Shown here: positions 8,570 through 13,723 of the stretch, one piece after another | How positions within the stretch are numbered: position 1 is the stretch's first letter | How the letters are laid out: each line of letters starts with the position of its first letter | Source of the DNA: Rhodoferax sp. | GTDB lineage: Bacteria; Pseudomonadota; Gammaproteobacteria; Burkholderiales; Burkholderiaceae | Length of the DNA: 13,723 bases | Assembly: GCA_020048295.1 (NCBI GenBank) | Contig: JAIFMT010000129.1 | Location: forward strand, 1-13,723 | Reading direction: 5' to 3' | Notes under the pieces: generated by a model | Told to the model about the DNA's origin: nothing | The model's database searches: none | What the model saw: only the letters and a program-made list of their open reading frames with translations | Position numbers and translations under genes: made by a program

Positions 8570-9423
8570 GCAGCACCCTCTGTGACTTGGTGCATCGGTT
8601 GGGCCAGCGCCGCCAGGCTGGCTTGCAGCAGCGCCGGGCACACCAGCGACTCAGCGACTTGCCAGAACGGCTGACCTTCAATGGCAGCGGCTGTTGTCAG
8701 GCAGCCCGCCGCTTGCCAGCGTGTCAACTGCGCTGCCAGCGCCGGTGATACCCCGGTACCGGCTGTGTGTGCCATCTCCAGGCAAACCACCGTGGTGCCT
8801 GCAGCCAACCCCTCCAGCGTGGCCAAGGACAAGCCATGCGCCAGGCGCGGCGACAAGCGGTAGCCAGCCACCTCCACAAACTCGCCCCTTAGCAATTTTT
8901 CTGCCAACTGTCCGGTATTGGCGGCACGCACGCCCCTGGCCATGTCGGCGGCCAGGCTGAGGCGCAAAAACTGGTTGAAATGTTGCTGACCGGAAACCAC
9001 CGGTTGCCAAAACAGCAGGCGCACCGGTGTGGATGAGGGTCGGCGCGCCGCTTCGGCGGCCACAAAGCAACCCGATCGCAATCCCCACAGCCACAGCGGA
9101 CCCACCACCCGGTCTGCCAGCCAGGCCTGTGCCCGCGCCACGTCGCTGCACCAGATGTCCCAGGTGGCATCGGCAAAATCGCCTGCGCTGTCGCCGCAGC
9201 CATACAAATCGATTTGCAATACAGCGTAGCCCTGGCTGGCAAAAGAGCGCGCCTGCGCCGCCGCCATGCGTCGGGACAGGTTCATCTCTTCGGCAAACGG
9301 GTGAATGTAGAGCAAGCCGCCGCGCAGCGGCTGCCCGGCTGGAGGCTGATGAAACAGGCAAAAACAGGCTCCTTGCACCCCGTCCATGAAAAATGCGTCG
9401 GCCAGAACTTGCGCTTGCGTCAT
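8566..9423 (-). CDS. Alpha/beta hydrolase 2, exosortase A system-associated
   Basis: Second alpha/beta-hydrolase-fold protein, 285 residues, matching 'hydrolase 2, exosortase A system-associated' (TIGR03101, recalled). Characteristic stretches are LLYIHPFAEEMNLSRRM (37-53), LQIDLYGCGDSAGDFADA (69-86) and WLWGLRSGCFVAAEAAR (111-127). The elbow position that should read G-x-Ser-x-G is G-L-Arg116-S-G, so a classical serine nucleophile is missing. Ser117 is adjacent, and no strong Asp/His pair is obvious in the C-terminal half. It may be catalytically altered or act as a partner of hydrolase 1. The start is an ATG 12 nt after the ACP stop, with AGG about 6 nt upstream. Its end overlaps the GTG start of hydrolase 1. 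Substrate and reaction are unknown. Confidence 0.87.
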   Translation of the reverse strand: MTQAQVLADAFFMDGVQGACFCLFHQPPAGQPLRGGLLYIHPFAEEMNLSRRMAAAQARSFASQGYAVLQIDLYGCGDSAGDFADATWDIWCSDVARAQAWLADRVVGPLWLWGLRSGCFVAAEAARRPSSTPVRLLFWQPVVSGQQHFNQFLRLSLAADMARGVRAANTGQLAEKLLRGEFVEVAGYRLSPRLAHGLSLATLEGLAAGTTVVCLEMAHTAGTGVSPALAAQLTRWQAAGCLTTAAAIEGQPFWQVAESLVCPALLQASLAALAQPMHQVTEGAA

Positions 9424-9435
9424 GCCATGCCTGCG

Positions 9436-9690
9436 CTAGTGCGCCACCAGTTTGGCCTGCACAAAGTCCACCAGCGAGCCCAGCGTGGCAAACACAGCGC
9501 CATCAATTTCATCGTCCTGGATGCTGAAACCAAAGCGCTCTTCAATGCTGGTGATGATGCCCAGCACAGCCATCGAGTCGAGTTCGGGCACGGCCCCCAG
9601 CAACAAGGTGTCTGCCTGAAAGCTGCTCGCCCTGCCGCGCAGGCAAAGGACAGCGTCCAGAATACCCACAACTTCTTTCTCTATGGTCAC
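9436..9690 (-). CDS. Acyl carrier protein (phosphopantetheine-binding)
   Basis: Small 84-residue acidic carrier protein. Ser39 in the motif PELDSMAVLGI is the 4'-phosphopantetheine attachment site (codon at plus 9574-9576). The surrounding helices fit the PP-binding fold: helix I about 1-17, the LDSM helix II 37-51 with ITSIEERFGF, and a C-terminal helix 68-82. The start is GTG, supported by a strong AGGAAGGA Shine-Dalgarno 6 nt upstream (plus 9697-9704). It is the first gene of the minus-strand operon. It is dedicated rather than the fatty-acid AcpP, since it sits with an AMP ligase and two hydrolases, and probably carries the acyl or aminoacyl unit made by that ligase. It resembles ACPs found in exosortase A loci. 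Confidence 0.9.
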   Translation of the reverse strand: MTIEKEVVGILDAVLCLRGRASSFQADTLLLGAVPELDSMAVLGIITSIEERFGFSIQDDEIDGAVFATLGSLVDFVQAKLVAH

Positions 9691-9696
9691 CGGTGA

Positions 9697-9704
9697 TCCT
9701 TCCT
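9697..9704 (-). promoter_or_regulatory. Ribosome-binding site of the ACP gene
   Basis: Minus-strand AGGAAGGA lies 6 nt before the GTG at 9690. It is the strongest Shine-Dalgarno seen in the operon and decides in favour of this GTG as the start of the carrier protein. Confidence 0.65.
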
Positions 9705-9722
9705 AAAGTGCCGATCTTCGCT

Positions 9723-9734
9723 GGTTATGATAAC
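9723..9734. promoter_or_regulatory. Possible bidirectional -10 element between divergent genes
   Basis: TTATGATAA (9725-9733) is a perfect inverted repeat about one central base. It offers TATGAT on the plus strand (9726-9731) and TATCAT on the minus strand (9732-9727), both close to a sigma-70 -10. Minus transcription would start near 9720, giving about a 30-nt leader before the ACP start. Plus transcription would start near 9738, at or just before the GTG candidates of the acyltransferase gene. No convincing -35 is seen on either side, so this is tentative. Confidence 0.3.
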
Positions 9735-9737
9735 TGC

Positions 9738-10877
9738 GTGAAACCACCCCACACCACAGGCTTGCCGGTGTCAGCACGAAACATCAAGCAGCTGCACAAC
9801 TTTACCGCGCTGCGCGCCGAACTGGCCCAATGCACCAGCCCGCTGCAGGCGGGCGGTGCTGATGATGTGTTTGCCAGCCTGGAATGGTTTGAACTGCTGG
9901 CGTTGCACGGTCTTGATGCGCCTGGCCAGCGCCCCACTGCACTGCGGCTGATTCTGTCGCACGACGACGAGCGCCACCAGCTGGTGTGCCTGCCCCTGAT
10001 GGGGTCACCGAACATCAGCAGCCTGAGCAATTATTACAGCAGCCTGTACAGCGGGCTGTGCTGGTCTGCCCAGGGCAGCGCTGGCGCGTCGGTGCTGCCC
10101 AGCTGGCAAGATTGCCTGGCCCTGAGCCAAAGCCTGCGCCAGCAAATGCCCAAATGCCCGCTGATCAACCTGAACCCGCTTGACGGCGAATCCGCCTTTT
10201 TTTCCAACATGCAGGCGGCTTTGACCCAGGCTGGATTTTGGGTGGACAGCTATTTCTGCTTCGGCAATTGGTATCTGCCGGTGGACGGGCGCTCTTTTGC
10301 CAGCTATTACCCTTCCCTGCCTTCGGCACTGCGCCACAGCATCGAACGCGGGCAGCGCCGCCTGCAGCGCCAGGGTGCCTGGCACATCCGCATTCATCAA
10401 ACCCCTGACGCATCACTGCAACAGGCCACTGCAGCCTTTGTGCAGGTTTATGCGCAAAGCTGGAAAAAACCCGAACCTCATCCGCAGTTCATCCCCGAAT
10501 TAATCCAGCTGGCGGCTGCCCAGGGCTGGCTGCGTCTGGGGGTGCTGACTCTGGGTGAGCAGCCGGTGGCAGCGCAGTTGTGGCTGGTCAAAGGGGCCAA
10601 GGCGCACATCTTCAAACTGGCTTACGTCAATGGCTTTGAGCGCTTTTCTGTGGGCTCGGTGCTAACCCAGGCCATGATGCGCCAGGTGCTGGATGTCGAT
10701 CAGGTGCACGAGGTGGACTACCTGACGGGCGACGATGCCTACAAGCGCGACTGGATGTCGCAGCGCCGCGAGCGCCGGGGTCTGCTTGCGTTTGCCCCCG
10801 ATACCGTGCTGGGCTTGTGGCTGGCGGCGCGGCACTTTACCGGTAAATGGCTCAAGACCCGGTTGAAGAAGACTTGA
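9738..10877 (+). CDS. GNAT-family acyltransferase, FemAB/BioF2-like
   Basis: Probable cytosolic acyltransferase of the GNAT-related Acetyltransf_6 (BioF2-like) group, distantly related to FemAB aminoacyl transferases. From the GTG at 9738 it has 379 residues. The C-terminal half carries the recognisable domain: SYYPSLPSALRHSIERGQRR, AFVQVYAQSWKKPEPHPQF, LGVLTLGEQPVAAQLWLVKG, AHIFKLAYVNGFERFSVGSV, and the ending VDYLTGDDAYKRDWM. These are typical of proteins annotated as GNAT acyltransferases in exopolysaccharide and exosortase loci. The N-terminal half is more divergent. The start is uncertain: in-frame GTGs occur at 9693, 9708, 9738 and 9768, none with a strong Shine-Dalgarno. Starting at 9693 would leave no room for divergent promoters, and 9768 has an AGG 7 nt upstream. 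It lies divergent to the ACP operon. It may transfer an acyl or aminoacyl group to a polysaccharide, lipid or peptide acceptor, which is inference. Confidence 0.8.
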   Translation: MKPPHTTGLPVSARNIKQLHNFTALRAELAQCTSPLQAGGADDVFASLEWFELLALHGLDAPGQRPTALRLILSHDDERHQLVCLPLMGSPNISSLSNYYSSLYSGLCWSAQGSAGASVLPSWQDCLALSQSLRQQMPKCPLINLNPLDGESAFFSNMQAALTQAGFWVDSYFCFGNWYLPVDGRSFASYYPSLPSALRHSIERGQRRLQRQGAWHIRIHQTPDASLQQATAAFVQVYAQSWKKPEPHPQFIPELIQLAAAQGWLRLGVLTLGEQPVAAQLWLVKGAKAHIFKLAYVNGFERFSVGSVLTQAMMRQVLDVDQVHEVDYLTGDDAYKRDWMSQRRERRGLLAFAPDTVLGLWLAARHFTGKWLKTRLKKT

Positions 10878-10898
10878 ATATCTCGCATACTCGCACCC

Positions 10899-11807
10899 AT
10901 GCCCATGCTTTGCCGCCATTCGATTTACAAAACGCTTGTCACCTTGTGGCTGACAGCACTCAGCTGCGTGATGGCCAGCGCGCAAGACACGCCAGTGGCT
11001 GTGCAACCCTTGAGCACGCTGTTTCAGCAGGCCCTGGCCCTTGAAAACGGCGAAGGTGTGCCGCGCAACCTGCCGCTGGCGGCCCGTCTGTATTGCCAGG
11101 CAGCCAAGCAGGGTGCGGCTGACGCGCAATACAACCTGGGCTGGATGTACGCCAACGGCCGTGGTGTGCCGCGCGACGATGCACTGGCAGCGTATTTCTT
11201 TCACGCGGCAGCCGAACAAGGGCTACAAGCCGCACAACGCATGCTCAAGATCGTGGGCGAACCCGTCGCCGACACCCCCGAATGTATGCGCGACGACCCG
11301 CCACCGCCCCCACCGCCCCCGCCACCAGTCGCCGAGGTGCAACCCCGCATTGACTACAAAGCCATTGCGCCACGCAAGATTTTTGAGCTGGTTTACAAAC
11401 TGGCACCGCAATTCAAGGTGGAGCCGCAACTGGCGCTGGCCATCATTGCCGCTGAGTCCAACTTCGACACGCAGGCGCTGTCGGTCAAAAATGCCCAGGG
11501 CCTGATGCAACTCATCCCTGAGACCAGCGAGCGCTTCAATGTCAAGAACGCCTTTGACCCAGCGCAAAACATACGCGGCGGACTCACCTACCTGCGCTGG
11601 CTGCTGGCCTACTTTGAGGGCGACGTGGCCTTGGTGGCAGCCGCCTACAACGCCGGCGAGGGCACGGTGGACCGCTACCTGGGGGTGCCACCGTACCTGG
11701 AAACCCGCAGCTATGTGCAACGCATCTTGCGCACTTTTGGCGGTGCGGTGCACCCCTTTGACAACCGGGTGACGTTGCCATCGCAACGCCTCAAAGCCAT
11801 CAAATAG
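10899..11807 (+). CDS. Exported lytic transglycosylase with Sel1 repeats and proline linker
   Basis: Periplasmic murein-cleaving enzyme of the SLT/LT family 1 type, 302 residues. A signal peptide covers residues 1-28 (basic N-terminus, hydrophobic core, cleavage probably at ASA|QD). One partial and one full Sel1/TPR-like repeat follow (about 44-73 and 74-110; AQYNLGWMYANGRGVPRDDALAAYFFHAAAEQG). A run of ten prolines (134-143) links to the catalytic domain. There AAESNF contains the catalytic Glu186, followed by GLMQLIPETSERF (201-213), RGGLTYLRWLL (226-236) and AAYNAGEGTVDRY (248-260), all diagnostic of goose-lysozyme-like SLT enzymes. The start is an ATG 21 nt after the acyltransferase stop, with a second ATG two codons later; no strong Shine-Dalgarno is seen. 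It is probably cotranscribed with the acyltransferase gene. The Sel1 part likely mediates protein contacts. Confidence 0.9.
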   Translation: MPMLCRHSIYKTLVTLWLTALSCVMASAQDTPVAVQPLSTLFQQALALENGEGVPRNLPLAARLYCQAAKQGAADAQYNLGWMYANGRGVPRDDALAAYFFHAAAEQGLQAAQRMLKIVGEPVADTPECMRDDPPPPPPPPPPVAEVQPRIDYKAIAPRKIFELVYKLAPQFKVEPQLALAIIAAESNFDTQALSVKNAQGLMQLIPETSERFNVKNAFDPAQNIRGGLTYLRWLLAYFEGDVALVAAAYNAGEGTVDRYLGVPPYLETRSYVQRILRTFGGAVHPFDNRVTLPSQRLKAIK

Positions 11808-11840
11808 GCCGCCACCAGGCAAACAGGTCGATCAGAAGAT

Positions 11841-11892
11841 TTATGACTTTTGATGCGCTAGCCCTTATTGGCATTGCGCTAGTAGCTATATT
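11841..11892. repeat. Dispersed palindromic repeat, intergenic copy
   Basis: The intergenic copy holds TAGCCCTTA (11859-11867), 7 nt, TGCGCT (11875-11880), 3 nt, then AGCTAT (11884-11889), preceded by GACTTTT. The same words at identical spacing occur at 6178-6222 inside the ligase gene: 28 of 45 positions match without gaps, counted by eye. The style resembles short palindromic repeats common between genes in Comamonadaceae (recalled). It lies between two convergent genes. Confidence 0.6.
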
Positions 11893-11910
11893 TAGTGAAG
11901 CACAACTTGC

Positions 11911-11940
11911 GCCGGTTCACGACTTCTGTGTCGAACCGGC
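11911..11940. terminator. Hairpin overlapping the ferredoxin-gene stop codon, possible weak terminator
   Basis: GCCGGTT (11911-11917) pairs with AACCGGC (11934-11940). Inside, CGAC (11920-11923) pairs with GTCG (11930-11933), with a two-base bulge and a six-base loop. The stem contains the minus-strand TGA. No T-run follows on either strand, so it is not a textbook intrinsic terminator, though it sits where two convergent transcripts end. Confidence 0.3.
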
Positions 11941-13723
11941 CTGCACATCGGTCACCCGGCAGTCGCCGCACATTTTCAGCCGCTCCAGCGCCGCACCCTG
12001 AAACATCGGGTGTTTGGCCAGTTTGCTCAGCATCAGCTCGACTGCCTTGCGGCTGCCAAAGGGCTGACCACAGCGCACGCAAAAGTACGATTCGGCGGCG
12101 ACCAGCACCGTTGGCTGGGTGCGCTGGGGCAACAAGTTCAGGCGTGGCAGCAAAGACAAGGCTTTTTCTGGGCAGGTGCGCACGCACAGGCCGCATTGCA
12201 CGCAGGCGCGCTCGGTGAAACGCAGTTGCATCGCATCGGGGCTGCCCACCAGTGCGCCCACCGGACAAGCGCTGACGCAACCCAGGCACAGCGTGCAGGC
12301 ATCCTGGTTGATCGCCAAGCCACCCAATGCAGAGCCGCTGGCAGGCAGGTCAATAATTTGCGGCATCCCACGGGCTGGGGCCAGCACATCGACTGTTGCC
12401 CCATCGCCAGCCGACTGATCAGAGGCCTTGCCTGCGTTGGCCAGGGGTGCCTGCGCCAGCAGATGCGCCAGTGCCAGTTCCAGCGTGGCGCGCTTATCTT
12501 CCTGCACGGCAAAGCTGGCGCTCTGACGCACGCCTTGGGCAGCCGGTGCTTGTAGCGCCTGGTCAAGCACGGCCAGGTCGTCACCTTCTTGCACCTGCAG
12601 CAACTGCAGGTGCTGGCCGGCATAGCCCAGCCCGGTCAGCAGCGCCTGCGCCACCGCCATCTGGCCGCGAACGGCATCCAGATACTGGGGTGCCTCTTCA
12701 CCGGTCATCAGCACCCAGACTTGTGATGCACCATACGCCAGCGCGGTCAGCCAGACCTCGATGCCGATGGAGGCGCTATGCCACAACGGCAGTGGCAGCA
12801 CCCGCGCGGGCACCCCGTGCAAGCCATCGGCTTCGAGGTGCTGTGCAGCAAAATGGCCGCCTGCTGGCCACCGCTGCTGGCAAACGTGGACAGCAGCGCT
12901 TTCAGCTTGACGCCCTGATCGCTGGCCGATGGGTAAACATGGCGCATGGCCCCGGTTGGGCACACCGTGCTGCAGGTGCCACAACCGACGCACAAATGCG
13001 GATCCACCACCACTTGCTGGCCACGCCGGTCGCTGCGGATGGCGGCTGCCGAACACACGTCGATGCAGGCGCTGCAGCCCACAATGTCGTTGCGGCTGTG
13101 GGCGCAAAGCTTTTGCCGGTAGTCAAAAAACTTCGGCTTGTCAAACTCGCCCACCAGACCCCGCAGCTGACGCACGGCGCTGGGTAAATCGGTCGGGCGT
13201 GCTGCAGTCGGGCTGCGCACGGCGGCCTGCGCCTGGCCCGGTGGTACCGAAAAATAGCCTTGTGGCAACGCATGCTGACCAAATGCCGGCACCGCCCGCA
13301 GGTCCAGCACCAGGTCAAATTGCGCTGTCAACAGGTCGCTCGCCCCATTGCCAGCCGCCTGCCACTGCAGCTCAAACGCGCCAAGATAGCCTGTCAAGCG
13401 CTGGATCTGGCCTGTCAGCAGCGGATAGCGCCGGGCGTTGCCCGCGTTGCCTGCGCTCGCTGTGCCAGGCGGGACCAACCCGGGTTCCGCCTCCACAAAC
13501 AGGCTGACATCGAGCGAGCGCCCCAACAGGTCGGCCGCCCGCTCAGCCACCCCGGGCGGGCCAATCACCAAGGTGCGCCCGGCACTGCTGTAAAGCACCT
13601 TGCCCACTGGCTCGGGTGCTGGCAATTGCGCCATCGCCAGCAGCGCAGCGGCTTTGGGCCTGGCTTGCGCCGCATCACGACACCATTGGCTGGCATCCGT
13701 CGCCTGCGCGGTCGCTGCAGAGG
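11917..13723 (-). pseudogene. 4Fe-4S ferredoxin-type protein, frameshifted and cut by the window edge
   Basis: Multi-cluster iron-sulfur protein, probably cytosolic and electron-transferring. The frame is open to base 13721 with no stop, so the true start lies outside the window; the Met at 13634 (MAQLPAPEPVG) is internal. Upstream half: CAHSRNDIVGCSACIDVC, then CVGCGTCSTVCPTGAM. Downstream half: CTLCLGCVSACPVGAL, then CVQCGLCVRTCPEKAL, and a C-terminal CVRCGQPF plus MCGDCRV that may bind metal. The two halves are in different frames. Homologous-looking sequence passes from frame A (ending ...AAILLHS) to frame B (LEADGLHGVPARVLPLPL...) near 12840-12858, consistent with loss of one base. Similar proteins are found beside molybdopterin formate dehydrogenase accessory genes (TorD, DUF3305/DUF3306) in Burkholderiales, recalled and not visible here. 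It may be a true pseudogene or an assembly error; the rest of both halves looks intact. Confidence 0.8.
12836..12862 (-). other. Apparent -1 frameshift site in the ferredoxin-type gene
   Basis: On the minus strand the coding frame uses codon starts congruent to 2 mod 3 above this point and 0 mod 3 below it. The switch falls around GCCATTTTGCTGCACAGCAC. One missing base restores a single frame. The four-T run is the most error-prone spot nearby. No canonical X-XXY-YYZ slippery heptamer is present in the zero frame. Confidence 0.65.

Noticed and set aside
7727..8674. Plus-strand open frame (315 codons) opposite hydrolase 1
   Set aside because: Antisense shadow of a gene with clear hydrolase-fold motifs; low-complexity composition.
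11283..11330. Proline-codon tract as a possible tandem DNA repeat
   Set aside because: The CCN codons vary without a fixed period. It is a coding proline linker within the lytic transglycosylase, not a microsatellite.
12836..12862. Programmed -1 ribosomal frameshift in the ferredoxin-type gene
   Set aside because: The zero-frame codons GCC ATT TTG do not form a slippery heptamer, and I see no reason for regulated recoding in this family. A one-base deletion or sequencing error is simpler.
13632..13634. ATG at 13634 as the true start of the ferredoxin-type protein
   Set aside because: The same frame stays open and protein-like (ARPKAAALLAMAQLP) to the window edge, and the family normally has more N-terminal sequence.
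1..13723. CRISPR array, tRNA, insertion sequence or prophage genes
   Set aside because: No regularly spaced direct repeats, tRNA-like cloverleaf, transposase or phage protein was seen on either strand.

Overview
The window reads as chromosomal DNA of a betaproteobacterium, most likely Burkholderiales/Comamonadaceae (Rhodoferax- or Polaromonas-like). The basis is high GC, protein sequences typical of that group, and two copies of a short palindromic repeat of the kind common in that family. This is inference; no rRNA or other taxonomic marker is present. No tRNA, rRNA, CRISPR array, insertion sequence or phage gene was seen. No stretch longer than 300 bases lacks a gene.

Positions 12 to about 9690, minus strand, form one tightly packed operon. 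Read from its promoter end (high to low coordinates) it encodes: an acyl carrier protein; two alpha/beta-hydrolase-fold proteins; an AMP-forming acyl/aminoacyl ligase; a PLP-dependent fold-III decarboxylase; a large multi-pass O-antigen ligase/polymerase-like protein; UDP-glucose 6-dehydrogenase; and a polyprenyl-phosphate sugar-1-phosphate transferase. This gene set and order match the genes that accompany exosortase A (XrtA, PEP-CTERM protein sorting) and exopolysaccharide export. The exosortase itself is not in the window and would be expected at lower coordinates. The last three genes make and assemble a sugar polymer: lipid-linked initiation, UDP-glucuronate supply, and polymerisation or ligation. 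The first five look like a carrier-protein pathway that activates and processes a small acyl or aminoacyl unit of unknown identity, perhaps to decorate the polymer or sorted proteins.

Positions about 9738-11807, plus strand, are divergent from the operon. They hold a FemAB/BioF2-like GNAT acyltransferase and an exported soluble lytic transglycosylase with Sel1 repeats and a ten-proline linker. The divergent start region is very short and contains a symmetric TTATGATAA that could act as a -10 element in both directions.

Positions 11917-13723, minus strand, hold a multi-cluster 4Fe-4S ferredoxin-like protein that runs off the right edge. It is split by an apparent one-base frameshift near 12850. 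A dispersed palindromic repeat lies between it and the lytic transglycosylase gene. A second copy of the same repeat lies inside the coding sequence of the AMP ligase, read in frame.
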